The notes: generated by a model not told the origin, from the sequence alone. Shown: positions 52,508 through 61,697, counted from the stretch's first letter. The stretch: 64,000 nucleotides of DNA from an uncultured Pelagibacteraceae bacterium (GCA_902565325.1 CACFEM010000001.1:4393-68392), one strand, 5' to 3'. Translations and numbers: made by a program.

Positions 52508-53109
52508 AATATTTCCTTAATAATGAATAAAGTTAAAATAGACATAAAACATATAATAAAAATATTAATTACTTTCCAAATTTTTTTACTATTAGCATAC
52601 TTTGATAAATAATTAGATAAATATCCTAATATAAAAAAAAATAAAAATGATGCTATAGACGCACCTATCCCAAATAAAATTTTTTGGTTAAGTAAATAAT
52701 TTTTTGAAAAATTTCCAAGAAAAAAAACTGTATCAGAATAAACATGTGGATTTAAATATGTAAATCCTAAAGTTTTAAATACAATATTTAATTTTGAAAT
52801 ATTATTTGGCTCAGTGCTAAAATTAATATCAGAATAATGAGATTTTATTTTTTTAAAAATAAAGTGAAGTAAAAATAAAATTAAAAATAAATTTAAAATT
52901 AATTCAATTAAAGAGTTAAAATATTGATTAAAATAATGGAAAAGAAAAATACCCAAAAAAATTAATATCAAATCTGATATTGAGCATATTAAGCAAACAA
53001 TAAATATGTGTTGTTTTTTTAAACCTTGCTCAATAACAAAAATATTCTGGGCACCTATAGCTAAGATTAAGCTAATCCCAGTAAAGAAGCCTAATACCAG
53101 GTATTCCAT
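52504..53109 (-). CDS. LysE-family amino acid exporter
   Basis: A 201-residue protein of six membrane spans beginning GFFTGISLILAIGAQNIFVI, followed by EQGLKKQHIFIVCLICSISD, the signature of LysE/ArgO exporters. These export basic amino acids. It overlaps the alpha/beta hydrolase gene by 4 bp and is 12 bp from the VOC gene. Confidence 0.87.
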   Translation of the reverse strand: MEYLVLGFFTGISLILAIGAQNIFVIEQGLKKQHIFIVCLICSISDLILIFLGIFLFHYFNQYFNSLIELILNLFLILFLLHFIFKKIKSHYSDINFSTEPNNISKLNIVFKTLGFTYLNPHVYSDTVFFLGNFSKNYLLNQKILFGIGASIASFLFFFILGYLSNYLSKYANSKKIWKVINIFIICFMSILTLFIIKEIL

Positions 53110-53121
53110 TAGGCTTTAAGT

Positions 53122-53532
53122 TTACTCTGGATTTGCTGTTAATGTTTTGATTTCTAGAATATTTTCGTTTGGGTCTTTAACGAAGAAAGTTTCTTGCTCG
53201 TATTTTGTTCCTTTAAATCTCAAATAAGGTTCATCGTAATACTTAGTTCCACTATCTTTTAATCTTTGTTTTAAAGCATCAAAGTCTTTTCTGGATAAAT
53301 GAACACCAAAATGAGGGACAGAAACATTTCCCATGTCTACATCATGTCTCTCATTGTCTAATTTATGTTCGCTTTTATGCAAAGTTAATTCATTGCCCCA
53401 AAAATCTACATCAGCCCATTCCTGAGCAGAGTTATCTAACCGACATCCTAAAGTTTCACTATAAAACTTCTTAGCAACCTCTAAATCACCACAAGGAATA
53501 GCTAAATGAAAACAATTAGTATTCTTATACAT
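53122..53532 (-). CDS. VOC (glyoxalase/bleomycin resistance) family protein
   Basis: A 136-residue single VOC domain: NCFHLAIPCGDLEVAKKFYS with His metal ligand, HFGVHLSRKDFDALKQRL, and FFVKDPNENILEIKTL with the C-terminal Glu ligand. Metal site appears complete (two His, Glu). Could be a dioxygenase or lyase-type enzyme for a small substrate; none is apparent from neighbours. Confidence 0.82.
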   Translation of the reverse strand: MYKNTNCFHLAIPCGDLEVAKKFYSETLGCRLDNSAQEWADVDFWGNELTLHKSEHKLDNERHDVDMGNVSVPHFGVHLSRKDFDALKQRLKDSGTKYYDEPYLRFKGTKYEQETFFVKDPNENILEIKTLTANPE

Positions 53533-53616
53533 TTCAACCCTCTTTAAATTGCGTATTTAATCACTATATAAAGCATGTAATTTTTTTTATCAACCGCGAC
53601 AAATTTTTAAGGAAAT

Positions 53617-54201
53617 ATGAGTGATTTTTTACAATCAATAATTGATAGAGATCCAGCTGCTAAGTCTAAACTAAGTTTGGTTTTAACTTATCCTGGTGTC
53701 AAAGCAGTATTCTTTCATAGAATAGCAAACTTTTTTAGTACTGCTAAATTTCATTTGATTGCAAGAATCATTTCTCAATTTTCAAGATTCTTAACAGGTA
53801 TTGAAATTCATCCAAATGCAAAAATTGGAAAAAATTTATTTATAGATCATGGAATGGGAGTAGTGATTGGAGAAACATCTGAGATTGGTGATAACGTAAC
53901 TATTTATCACATGGTTACATTAGGTGGTATTGCTCCAAGTATAAATTCCAATGATCAACGTAATACTAAAAGACATCCTACTATAAAAGAGGATGTTGTA
54001 ATTGGTTCAGGTGCACAAGTGTTAGGACCCGTAGTAGTTGGTAGAGGTGCAAGAATTGGAGCTAATGCAGTAATCACTAAAGATGTTGCAGAAAATGCTG
54101 TGATGGTTGGAATTCCAGCAAGAAGTGTTGGAATAGCTGATAGTGAATTTAAACCTTATGGTATTACACCTGACAGTGATAAAAAATCAGATAATGAATA
54201 A
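53617..54201 (+). CDS. cysE: Serine O-acetyltransferase
   Basis: A 194-residue left-handed beta-helix acetyltransferase: [32 protein letters not shown] and hexapeptide repeats through [20 protein letters not shown]. The N-terminus is shorter than in E. coli CysE, as in many alphaproteobacteria. It makes O-acetylserine for cysteine synthesis, and the next gene, cysK, uses it. The 3' end overlaps the cysK start by 8 bp. Confidence 0.92.
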   Translation: MSDFLQSIIDRDPAAKSKLSLVLTYPGVKAVFFHRIANFFSTAKFHLIARIISQFSRFLTGIEIHPNAKIGKNLFIDHGMGVVIGETSEIGDNVTIYHMVTLGGIAPSINSNDQRNTKRHPTIKEDVVIGSGAQVLGPVVVGRGARIGANAVITKDVAENAVMVGIPARSVGIADSEFKPYGITPDSDKKSDNE

Positions 54202-55195
54202 TACACAAAACGATTTTATTTCAGGAATAGGAAATACTCCATTAATTAAACTAAGGGCTGCTTCAGAAATCACTGGATGTAATATTTATGGAAAAGCAGA
54301 ATTTTTAAATCCAGGAGGATCAGTCAAAGATAGAGCTGCCCTTGCTTTAATTAAAGATGCTCAAGAAAAAAAATTAATTGCTAAAGGTGGAATAGTTGTT
54401 GAAGGAACAGCTGGTAACACTGGGATTGGTTTAGGTCTATTAGGAAATTCCTTAGGTTATAAAACAATCATCGTAATGAACGATAACCAAACTCAAGAAA
54501 AAAAAGATTTACTTAGAAATCTTGGAGCTGAATTAAGATTAGTGCCACCTAAACCTTATAAAGATGATAACAATTTTGTTAAAGTGGCAGCGAGACTTGC
54601 AGATGAATTAAGACCAACAAACAATAACGGTGTGATTTGGGCTAATCAGTTTGATAACACAGCAAATGCCAAAGGTCATTACGAAGGTACAGGACAAGAA
54701 ATATGGGAACAAACTGAAGGTAAAGTTGATGGCTTTGTATGTTCTTCTGGAACTGGAGGAACAATTTCTGGTGTCAGTAATGCTCTTAAAGAAAAAAACA
54801 AAAATATTAAAATTTACTTATCTGATCCAAAGGGATCAGCTCTTTATAATTACATTAAAAATGGTGAACTAAAGTCAGAAGGAGGATCAATTACTGAAGG
54901 AATTGGTTCAAGCAGAGTAACAGCTAACTTTGGTGAGGCTAAGATTGATGATGCATACTCTATAGATGATCATGAGGCACTGCCTATACTCTATGATTTA
55001 ATTCAAAATGAAGGCTTAAGCTTAGGTACTAGTTGCGGTATCAATATCGCTGGCGCAATAAGAATGGGTAAAGAATTAGGGCCCGGTAAAACTATTGTAA
55101 CAATTCTTTGTGATAGAAGTGATAAGTACGCAACTAAAATGTTTAATAAAAAATTCTTAGAAGAAAAAGGTTTGCCAGTACCTAATTGGTTTTAG
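54194..55195 (+). CDS. cysK: Cysteine synthase (O-acetylserine sulfhydrylase)
   Basis: A 333-residue PLP enzyme; I use the ATG at 54194 (start [20 protein letters not shown]), since the 17 longer codons lie inside cysE. The PLP lysine is in [12 protein letters not shown], the phosphate-binding loop in [14 protein letters not shown], and [13 protein letters not shown] follows. It forms cysteine from O-acetylserine and sulfide. Coupled to cysE by an 8-bp overlap, with which it can also form a complex. Confidence 0.93.
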   Translation: MNNTQNDFISGIGNTPLIKLRAASEITGCNIYGKAEFLNPGGSVKDRAALALIKDAQEKKLIAKGGIVVEGTAGNTGIGLGLLGNSLGYKTIIVMNDNQTQEKKDLLRNLGAELRLVPPKPYKDDNNFVKVAARLADELRPTNNNGVIWANQFDNTANAKGHYEGTGQEIWEQTEGKVDGFVCSSGTGGTISGVSNALKEKNKNIKIYLSDPKGSALYNYIKNGELKSEGGSITEGIGSSRVTANFGEAKIDDAYSIDDHEALPILYDLIQNEGLSLGTSCGINIAGAIRMGKELGPGKTIVTILCDRSDKYATKMFNKKFLEEKGLPVPNWF

Positions 55196-55608
55196 ATATA
55201 AATTTTATCAGCTAATCCGTAACAAAGTATTGCACTCAATAAAGTTAAAATTCCTGGTGTAATAACACCTTCAATAGATGTTTGTGGAGTATGACCTAAC
55301 TTATTTATTTTAATTGTATAAATTCCCACACAAAAAGCTGAAAGGTTTTGTAGAAATACTAAATTAAAAAAAGCCCATGTTCCTTGGAGCCCATCAGGTC
55401 TTATGAACCCAACCCATATAGCCATAGCTACAGCTCCAATAAATAATGATCCGAAAAATCTTGTCATTATAGCGCCTGAATCGTCCATACCAAATTTGTC
55501 TAAAAATTTCTTTGTAGCAAAAACAGTCTGATATGCATAAGCAGCAAAAATTATGAAATGAACAAGAAAAACGATTAAATAAAATATTCCATTAAACTTT
55601 TCGATCAT
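55192..55608 (-). CDS. Four-span membrane protein, unknown
   Basis: A 138-residue protein with four hydrophobic segments (about 8-30, 50-68, 78-98, 113-132) and short polar loops. I do not recognise the family with certainty. It overlaps the convergent cysK gene by 4 bp and is followed upstream by a 160-bp gap before the secreted-protein operon. Confidence 0.6.
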   Translation of the reverse strand: MIEKFNGIFYLIVFLVHFIIFAAYAYQTVFATKKFLDKFGMDDSGAIMTRFFGSLFIGAVAMAIWVGFIRPDGLQGTWAFFNLVFLQNLSAFCVGIYTIKINKLGHTPQTSIEGVITPGILTLLSAILCYGLADKIYI

Positions 55609-55768
55609 AATTAAACGTTATCAAAAATTAAAATCAAATTAAATAGCTAAAAACAGCATTTCTTATTGATAAAAATTGCATATCTGACGCGCGATATGAA
55701 CGCATGAGACTCATTCATAAAAATGTAACAGTATTAAGTTACGGTTTAACTATTTAGAAAGGTAAATT

Positions 55769-56251
55769 ATGAAAAGATTAATATTAGCATTAGTATTTAC
55801 ATTAATGTCATCTCTTTCATTTGCAGATGGTCATAGTGGAAAAATAGATCTTAAAGGATTTTTTGTTGGTGATGCTAAAGTAATTGTTGATGATAAAGGA
55901 AACCCAATGACTTTTGCTTATGATGGTTTGGTAGGTATGATGGCAGTAGGTGGTACTACATTTGGAGATAATTCATCTCATTATTGTGTTGGTGCTGGAT
56001 CGATTCCTGGAAAAGGATTTGAGATGGGTCACTGTATTATAAAATTTATTAATGGAGATACTGCAATAACCTATTATGAGATTAAATTAGGTTACTCTAT
56101 GGAGGGTACATTTAAATGTATCAGTGGTACAGGTAGATATGAAGGTATCGAATGTAGTGGTACTACCGGCTATACCCAAATTAAAACAGCCCAAGAAGGT
56201 AAAGTTCATTCAACGAATTATCTACAAGGAACTTATACTTTAAAAAAGTAA
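55769..56251 (+). CDS. Secreted protein with four cysteines, unknown
   Basis: A 160-residue protein with a signal peptide (RLILALVFTLMSSLSFADGH). The mature part is rich in beta-strand-forming residues and glycine, with four cysteines (SSHYCVG, MGHCII, FKCISG, IECSGT) that could form two disulfides. The architecture resembles a small periplasmic beta-barrel. First gene of a five-gene operon. No enzymatic motif is seen. Confidence 0.65.
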   Translation: MKRLILALVFTLMSSLSFADGHSGKIDLKGFFVGDAKVIVDDKGNPMTFAYDGLVGMMAVGGTTFGDNSSHYCVGAGSIPGKGFEMGHCIIKFINGDTAITYYEIKLGYSMEGTFKCISGTGRYEGIECSGTTGYTQIKTAQEGKVHSTNYLQGTYTLKK

Positions 56252-56269
56252 ATTAATAGGAGATAACAA

Positions 56270-56644
56270 ATGAAAAAAATAATTATATTAATAAGCACTT
56301 TATTTTTTGCTACCTCAACTTATGCAGGCATGTCTGATAGCGACAAGAATAGAGCATGGGAATGTAGTGGAATCTATATGGCGAACTACTTCTTACCTTC
56401 AGGGGAAACATTTGAATATAGTATGAAAGAAAAATCTATGGCATCTGTAAAAGTTTTAAAAGCTTATGCTTTAGAAGTAGGAATTCCTGAAAAGGAATGG
56501 GATGAAGGCGTAAACAAAGCTGTGGATAAGCATTATGGCTCTAAATTTGATGAGTCTAAAACTAATGCATGTCATGACTTTGTAAATTCAACAATACCTA
56601 ATGGAGAAGATAGAGTTAAAAAGGTAGTTCAAACTCTATATTAA
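56270..56644 (+). CDS. Small secreted protein, unknown
   Basis: A 124-residue protein with signal peptide (KKIIILISTLFFATSTYAG) and a mature helical part with two cysteines (RAWECSGIYM and TNACHDFV) probably bridged. It follows the first secreted protein by 18 bp with a GGAG ribosome site. No family recognised. Periplasmic location expected. Confidence 0.6.
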   Translation: MKKIIILISTLFFATSTYAGMSDSDKNRAWECSGIYMANYFLPSGETFEYSMKEKSMASVKVLKAYALEVGIPEKEWDEGVNKAVDKHYGSKFDESKTNACHDFVNSTIPNGEDRVKKVVQTLY

Positions 56645-56662
56645 CAAAGAAAGGAGAAAAAA

Positions 56663-56947
56663 ATGGAAAAAGAAATGTTAGTAGTAGCAAAGTTAAAAGA
56701 GGGTACTTTTGAAAAATTCATGGGATTTATGCAATCTCCTGAAGGACTTGCTGAGAGAGCAAAAGTTGCAGTGGTTGAAAAAACAATTGGAACTGTAACT
56801 CCAGATAAAAGTACTGTAATGTTTAAAATATTTTGTACTGATGAAGCTGCACTTCATAAGTTTATAGAAGGTACTGAGGTATCAAAACCAATCATGGATG
56901 AAGTGTTGGACAGTTACTCAATATATGATTTAACTAAGGTTAAATAG
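56663..56947 (+). CDS. Small cytoplasmic protein, unknown (ferredoxin-like fold likely)
   Basis: A 94-residue protein with no signal peptide; alternating strands and helices (MLVVAKLKEGTFEKFMGFMQ; STVMFKIFCTDEAALHKFIE) suggest an alpha/beta ferredoxin-like fold, as in some DUF3764-type proteins. It has a strong AAAGGAG ribosome site. Member of the small-protein operon. Function unknown. Confidence 0.55.
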   Translation: MEKEMLVVAKLKEGTFEKFMGFMQSPEGLAERAKVAVVEKTIGTVTPDKSTVMFKIFCTDEAALHKFIEGTEVSKPIMDEVLDSYSIYDLTKVK

Positions 56948-56958
56948 AAAGGAATAAC

Positions 56959-57279
56959 ATGTCTATATTAGAGAAATATAGTGCTGCATTAAAAAATAAA
57001 GATGAAGCTGCAATGAATGAACTTTTGCATGACGATTTTAAATTCACAATGCACAAGTCAGGAAATGTTTTAACCAAAAGTGATGTTATCAAATGGGCGA
57101 TGAGTGGTGATATTAATCAAGATAAGGTTAGAATTGTTTATGAAAATGACGAAGTCGGTATTCATCATGCGTTTGTAACATTTAATGATGGTAATGTAGA
57201 GGCTGTAATGGCAGTTTATAAATACGACAATGGAAAAATTGTCAGTTTAGAAACTGGTGCTACACCAATGCCAAAATAA
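56959..57279 (+). CDS. SnoaL-like (NTF2-fold) protein, single domain
   Basis: A 106-residue protein with the SnoaL pattern: YSAALKNKDEAAMNELLHDD, FKFTMHKSGNVLTKSDVIKW and AVMAVYKYDNGKIVSLETGA. Located in the small-protein operon directly before a DsbA-like isomerase whose GTG start follows its stop without a gap. Either a small isomerase/hydrolase or a binding protein. Confidence 0.72.
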   Translation: MSILEKYSAALKNKDEAAMNELLHDDFKFTMHKSGNVLTKSDVIKWAMSGDINQDKVRIVYENDEVGIHHAFVTFNDGNVEAVMAVYKYDNGKIVSLETGATPMPK

Positions 57280-57870
57280 GTGAGTGAAATTGATTTTTAT
57301 TTTTCGATAGGGAGTACTTACACCTATTTATCCGTAACTAGAATACTTGATGTTGAAAAACAACATCAAGTAAAATTTAACTGGAAACCTTTTTCAGTAA
57401 GAGCAATCATGAAAGAGATGAATAATATCCCATTTCCAAAAGATAAAATGAATAAAGTTAATTATATGTGGAGAGACATTCAAAGAAGAGCTGAGGGTTA
57501 TGGTTTCTTTGCTAAAACACCTGTACCCTATCCATTATCAGAATTTGATTTAGCTAACCAAATTGCAATTCTTGGTTTTGAAAAAGGTTGGGGAGAAAAA
57601 TTTGTTATTCTTACTTATAAAAAATGGTTTCAGGAAGGTAAAGAACCAGCAATTGAACCAAGTATTTCTGAAGTTTGCTCAGAATTAAGCTTAGATAAAG
57701 ATAAAATAATTTCTGAAGCAAAATCATCTGATATAGAAACAAAATATAATGAAAACACAAACTTGGCTCGTGAAAATAAAATATTTGGTAGCCCATCTTT
57801 TATTGTAAAAAATGAACTCTTTTGGGGAGATGACAGAATGGAAGATGCTATTAAATGGTCTCTTAAATAA
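57280..57870 (+). CDS. DsbA-family 2-hydroxychromene-2-carboxylate isomerase-like protein
   Basis: A 196-residue thioredoxin-like protein starting at GTG. It shows FYFSIGSTYTYLSVTRI, in which a Ser replaces the DsbA Cys pair as in the glutathione-dependent kappa-class isomerases, then VKFNWKPFSVRAIMKEMNNI and IFGSPSFIVKNELFWGDDRM. It probably uses glutathione with an aromatic or thiol-reactive substrate. It ends the small-protein operon. Confidence 0.82.
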   Translation: MSEIDFYFSIGSTYTYLSVTRILDVEKQHQVKFNWKPFSVRAIMKEMNNIPFPKDKMNKVNYMWRDIQRRAEGYGFFAKTPVPYPLSEFDLANQIAILGFEKGWGEKFVILTYKKWFQEGKEPAIEPSISEVCSELSLDKDKIISEAKSSDIETKYNENTNLARENKIFGSPSFIVKNELFWGDDRMEDAIKWSLK

Positions 57871-57908
57871 TTCTATATATTCTCCTTAAATTCATTTAAA
57901 ATCTCTCA

Positions 57909-58241
57909 ATGAGTCTTACAACTTCATATTTATTTTTAGGCATTGCAGTTTTTTTGGGTGTTACCTCAAATAGTTTTGCTAAAAGTGCTGAAGGATTTAC
58001 TCTTCTAATTCCAAGCATAATCACTGCTATTACAATTGTATTATGTATGTACACTCTTTCATTAGTAATGAAAAATATTCCAATGGGAATTACTTATGCT
58101 TCCTTTGCAGGCTTAACAATTATAGCAACTGTAGTTGTGGGTATAATTAGATTTAATCAAGTACCCAATTTATATTCATTTATTGGTTTAGCTTTTATTA
58201 TTGTTGGTGTTTTAATGGTTAACCTGTTAGGTAATAATTAA
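57909..58241 (+). CDS. SMR-family-like membrane protein lacking the essential glutamate
   Basis: A 110-residue, four-span protein aligning with EmrE-type transporters (LGVTSNSFAKSAEGFTLLIP; NIPMGITYASFAGLTIIATV). The position equal to EmrE Glu14 is Gly17, and the conserved loop tryptophan is replaced by Phe. It pairs with the similar gene at 58473, around a DUF2798 gene. Proton-driven drug export by the usual mechanism is therefore unlikely. Confidence 0.75.
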   Translation: MSLTTSYLFLGIAVFLGVTSNSFAKSAEGFTLLIPSIITAITIVLCMYTLSLVMKNIPMGITYASFAGLTIIATVVVGIIRFNQVPNLYSFIGLAFIIVGVLMVNLLGNN

Positions 58242-58242
58242 T

Positions 58243-58470
58243 ATGATTAATAAAAAATACGCTCAACCTTTATTCATGATTTTTATGTCCTTTGGCATGA
58301 GTGTGATTATGAGTGGAGTTGTAGTTGCTGTAAACACTGGAGTTACAGATGGCTTTATAAGTAGATGGTTTTATTCTTGGATGTTTGCATTTCCAGTTGC
58401 ATTAATTGCTGCCTTTATAATGGCTCCTATAATGAGACCTTTGGTTAATAAAATTGCATCAAAAGAATAA
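58243..58470 (+). CDS. DUF2798 membrane protein
   Basis: A 75-residue protein with two membrane segments (LFMIFMSFGMSVIMSGVVVA and WMFAFPVALIAAFIMAPIMR) typical of DUF2798. It is sandwiched between the two SMR-like genes with gaps of 1 and 2 bp, so all three are made together. Possibly a third component of the pair. Function unknown. Confidence 0.7.
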   Translation: MINKKYAQPLFMIFMSFGMSVIMSGVVVAVNTGVTDGFISRWFYSWMFAFPVALIAAFIMAPIMRPLVNKIASKE

Positions 58471-58472
58471 TC

Positions 58473-58808
58473 ATGAAACCTTTATTTGGATATTTATTTT
58501 TAGCTATTGGGATTTCTTTTGGTATTGCATCAAATAGTTTAGCTAAAATTTCAGAAGGTTTTACCAAGCTAACACCGTCGGTTTTATGTATCTTATTTAT
58601 GTGTATTACGATGTTTTCAATAGCAAAAGCGATGCACGCTCTTCCTGTTGGTTTTGCTTACGCAACATATAGCGGGCTAACTGTTACTGGTGTTGTACTT
58701 TTTGCAGTATTAAAATTTAACCAAGTTCCTAATCTATATGGAATAATTGGAATTATCTTAATCATTATTGGAGTAATAATGGTTAATTATCTAGGACGAC
58801 TAAACTGA
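58473..58808 (+). CDS. SMR-family-like membrane protein lacking the essential glutamate (second copy)
   Basis: A 111-residue, four-span relative of the 57909 protein, with the same Gly17 where EmrE has Glu14 and the same SNSLAK motif. The loop has ALPVGFAYATYSGLTVTGVV, with Tyr instead of tryptophan. It probably forms a heterodimer with the first copy. Its 3' end overlaps the convergent DUF952 gene. Confidence 0.75.
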   Translation: MKPLFGYLFLAIGISFGIASNSLAKISEGFTKLTPSVLCILFMCITMFSIAKAMHALPVGFAYATYSGLTVTGVVLFAVLKFNQVPNLYGIIGIILIIIGVIMVNYLGRLN

Positions 58809-59158
58809 TATTTTTTTAAAATCTCTGGAAGCTCATGTCTTCCATCTTCATTCAATGGTAACTCATATTCATTAACAACATTGCTGGTATCTAAAGGTGA
58901 ATATAAATGAGGATACATATCTCCATTTGATGCCTGTTCCCACAATAAATGTTCAAGCTTAAAAGCATTTACTCTTAATAAGACTAGATTTTCTTTTTTG
59001 GGGTAATGTTTATTTAAAGTTTCCTCTACCTGATCCTCTTCTGAAAAGTGAATATATCCATCTTTAAGATCTTTTTCTGATCCACCATAAGTTCCAGATT
59101 GTTTGGCCTTTTGCCACTCATCTTTATCTATAACTTTGAAAATAAATTCTAAATTCAT
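58787..59158 (-). CDS. DUF952 family protein
   Basis: A 123-residue cytoplasmic protein with IFKVIDKDEWQKAKQSGTYG, the DGYIHFSEEDQVEETLNKHY stretch and MYPHLYSPLDTSNVVNEYEL, typical of DUF952. The family has an ADP-ribosyltransferase-like fold, but no activity is established. It is separated by 1 bp from the DUF924 gene. Confidence 0.82.
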   Translation of the reverse strand: MNLEFIFKVIDKDEWQKAKQSGTYGGSEKDLKDGYIHFSEEDQVEETLNKHYPKKENLVLLRVNAFKLEHLLWEQASNGDMYPHLYSPLDTSNVVNEYELPLNEDGRHELPEILKKYQFSRPR

Positions 59159-59159
59159 T

Positions 59160-59723
59160 TTACCAAGAAGAATTTGGACCTTTTAAGAATTCTATTTCTT
59201 CTTCAGTGGATTCTCTTCCTAAAATTTCATTTCTATGAGGATATCTATGAAATTGTCTGATTGCTTTTGTATGATCTTGCCAAAATTTTTTTATTTCATT
59301 GTATCCTTCGTGTTCTCTTAAATATTTGTTTAATAAGTAATATGCCATTTCATGATCACTAACCTCTTCACTATGAATTAATGGTAACAACATAAAAAAT
59401 CTTTGATTTACATTCATTGCTTCTAAATAACCTGAATAAACTGCATCATTTACAATCAATCTAGTTTTTTGATCTTGAGCAAAAGCTTTTTTGTCGTTTC
59501 TAAACATGTTTCTTGAAAACTGATCAAATAAAATTACTAACGCCAGGCAACTCATGGGGTTATCTTGCCAATCATCATATTCATTTTGACAGGCAAGTTC
59601 ATAATCTTTTAAAAAATTATCTTTAATTTTTTGATCAAACTTTTCATCTTTTTTGAAACGCATTTCAGACGGAGTTTCTTTAAACCAGAAATCTAAAATT
59701 ACTTGTGCTCTTTCTGGTATCAT
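59160..59723 (-). CDS. DUF924 family protein
   Basis: A 187-residue helical protein: QVILDFWFKETPSEMRFKKD, LVILFDQFSRNMFRNDKKAF and QRFFMLLPLIHSEEVSDHEM, the DUF924 signature. Members have TPR-like helices and unknown function. It overlaps the HisN-type gene by 4 bp, suggesting an operon. Confidence 0.85.
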   Translation of the reverse strand: MIPERAQVILDFWFKETPSEMRFKKDEKFDQKIKDNFLKDYELACQNEYDDWQDNPMSCLALVILFDQFSRNMFRNDKKAFAQDQKTRLIVNDAVYSGYLEAMNVNQRFFMLLPLIHSEEVSDHEMAYYLLNKYLREHEGYNEIKKFWQDHTKAIRQFHRYPHRNEILGRESTEEEIEFLKGPNSSW

Positions 59724-60526
59724 TCAGCTAATGGTTTTAATAATTTTAAAATTTTTTTATGATTGGCTTTATTATTTGAAACAATAATATTTCCTCCAAC
59801 AACAGGGTTTTTGTTTCCCCAAGTCGTTACTATTGCTCCTGCTGCTCTCACGATTGGCATAATCGGGTGAATATCCCAAATCTTATTTGCACATTGTGCA
59901 ACCATTTCAAGTCTACCTTCTGCTAATTGACAATAAGTCAATGCATCAAAACATGGAAATTGCATTCTTTTAATAAATTTTTGAATTTTTGATTGTTGCT
60001 TTAAAGTTAATTGATTATGAAAAGCAGCAGCTAATTTTGCATTCGTAAAATTCAATTTTGAGTTAACTTTAAGTTTTCTTTTTTTATTATTTTCAAAAAC
60101 ATATGCAGAATTTTTATTCACATTTAAATAATATTTTCGCATTTTAGGAAAATTTGCTAATCCTAAAATTGGTTCTCCATTATAATTTAATGAAATGAGA
60201 TTGCTCCAACTAGGATTACCTACAACGTATGATCTAGTTCCATCTATTGGATCAATCACCCATGAAAACTCACTCTTTGTATTTTTGTGACCATATTCTT
60301 CCCCTATAATTTGATGATTTGGGAATTTTTTTGAAATTTTTGATCTTATGAATTTTTCAAATGCTTTGTCTGATGATGTTACAGGATCATAACCTTTGCC
60401 TTTCATCTTATTGGTTATCTTAAATGGCTTATCTAACTTAGCGTAATAAAACTTAGTTAAATCTTTAGCAAGTTGATTTAAAAAGCTTGCATATATTGGA
60501 TATTTTTTATTATCAAATTTTTTCAC
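59720..60526 (-). CDS. hisN: Inositol-monophosphatase family protein, probable histidinol-phosphatase
   Basis: A 268-residue IMPase-fold enzyme: NHQIIGEEYGHK (metal ligand Glu), VIDPIDGTRSYV (metal ligands Asp, Asp) and NKIWDIHPIMPIVRAAGAIV, where the conserved WD pair supplies the last ligand Asp. HisN-type histidinol-phosphate phosphatase is the usual alphaproteobacterial assignment for this length, but inositol or other sugar phosphates are possible. Gene symbol given at moderate certainty. Confidence 0.75.
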   Translation of the reverse strand: MKKFDNKKYPIYASFLNQLAKDLTKFYYAKLDKPFKITNKMKGKGYDPVTSSDKAFEKFIRSKISKKFPNHQIIGEEYGHKNTKSEFSWVIDPIDGTRSYVVGNPSWSNLISLNYNGEPILGLANFPKMRKYYLNVNKNSAYVFENNKKRKLKVNSKLNFTNAKLAAAFHNQLTLKQQSKIQKFIKRMQFPCFDALTYCQLAEGRLEMVAQCANKIWDIHPIMPIVRAAGAIVTTWGNKNPVVGGNIIVSNNKANHKKILKLLKPLAE

Positions 60527-60593
60527 AATGAACTCTTACTATTTAATTTATGTTGATTAAAGTTAAATTTTAAATAATCCTTAGCTTACTATT

Positions 60594-61697
60594 ATGAAAA
60601 TTGAGCTGATTGAAAATAAGGTTTATTTTAATAATGGGTCTGAAAAAAAAGAAATTCACCCATTCTGGTTACGAGAAAGAGTAAATGGTGAAGAATATTT
60701 AGATAAAGGAACTCAGCAAAGACTTTTTGATCCTACATTCTTGAATAACGATGTTTCAATAAATAAAGTAAACCTTAGTGAAAAATACCTAGAGGTTAAT
60801 TTTAATGATGGCGTTAATTCAAAACTTGAAATTGATAAAATTGCTTCTGAATTTTCTAAAGAAGATATTGTAATTAGATCTATTGAAAAAACTAAATGGG
60901 ATTCTAGTTTAAATAATATTAAAAATTTTGAATACCAAGATAATTTTTATGAAAGTAAAGAAATGCATGACTTGCTTGTTTCTTTTTATAAGTTTGGATT
61001 TGTTGTAATTAAAAATATACCAACAACTAAAAATTATATTGTTGAGTTTGCAAACTCAATTGGCAGTGTAAGGCGTACTAACTTTGGGGAATATTTTGAT
61101 GTTAAATCAAAACCTGATCCTAATGATCTTGCATATACTTCTTTAGCTCTTGCACCGCACACAGATAATCCATATCGAAACCCAGTTCCATGCATCCAAC
61201 TTTTACATTGTATCGAAAGTAAAGTTTCAGGAGGATATTCTACATTGGTTGATGGATATACTGTTACTGAAGATTTAAAGAAAAGTTATCCTGATTATTA
61301 TAAAATCTTAACAGAAGTAAAAGTAAGATTTAAGTTTATTGATAAAGAAGTAATTTTAGAATCTTTATGTCCTTTAATTGAATTAGATGAGTATAAAAAT
61401 TTTAAACAAGTAAGATTTAGTCCAAGATTAGATTTTGTTCCAATCTTAGATAAAGAAGAATTAGATTTATACTATCAAGCAAGAAAAAAATTGTCTGAAA
61501 TGTACAATTCAGATAAATATAGAATAGAATTTAAACTTGCTCCAAAAGATTTAATGATGATGGATAATCATAGATTACTTCATGGACGAACAGTTTATGA
61601 TGCTAATGAAGGAGAAAGATTTTTACAAGGTTGTTATATTGATTACGATAGCACCGAAGGAAAATTAAGACACTTAAAAAGAAAGTTTAATCTATAG
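60594..61697 (+). CDS. Gamma-butyrobetaine hydroxylase-like Fe(II)/2OG dioxygenase
   Basis: A 367-residue enzyme. The N-terminal 85 residues form a DUF971-type domain (IHPFWLRERVNGEEYLDKGT), and the TauD-type core has ALAPHTDNPYRNPVPCIQLL (H-x-D) and MDNHRLLHGRTVYDANEGER (distal His and the 2OG-binding Arg). This layout is that of gamma-butyrobetaine and trimethyllysine hydroxylases, so carnitine-type or other quaternary amine metabolism is likely. Divergent from the HisN-like gene by 67 bp; its 3' end overlaps the next gene by 11 bp. Confidence 0.82.
   Translation: MKIELIENKVYFNNGSEKKEIHPFWLRERVNGEEYLDKGTQQRLFDPTFLNNDVSINKVNLSEKYLEVNFNDGVNSKLEIDKIASEFSKEDIVIRSIEKTKWDSSLNNIKNFEYQDNFYESKEMHDLLVSFYKFGFVVIKNIPTTKNYIVEFANSIGSVRRTNFGEYFDVKSKPDPNDLAYTSLALAPHTDNPYRNPVPCIQLLHCIESKVSGGYSTLVDGYTVTEDLKKSYPDYYKILTEVKVRFKFIDKEVILESLCPLIELDEYKNFKQVRFSPRLDFVPILDKEELDLYYQARKKLSEMYNSDKYRIEFKLAPKDLMMMDNHRLLHGRTVYDANEGERFLQGCYIDYDSTEGKLRHLKRKFNL

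Noticed and set aside
54143..54193. Upstream extension of cysK
   Set aside because: The extra codons lie inside cysE in another frame; the ATG at 54194 starts the normal N-terminus.
55726..55742. GTAAC...GTTAC inverted repeat upstream of the secreted-protein operon as an operator or riboswitch
   Set aside because: Only 5 bp arms, no match to a known riboswitch core and no conserved context to judge it.
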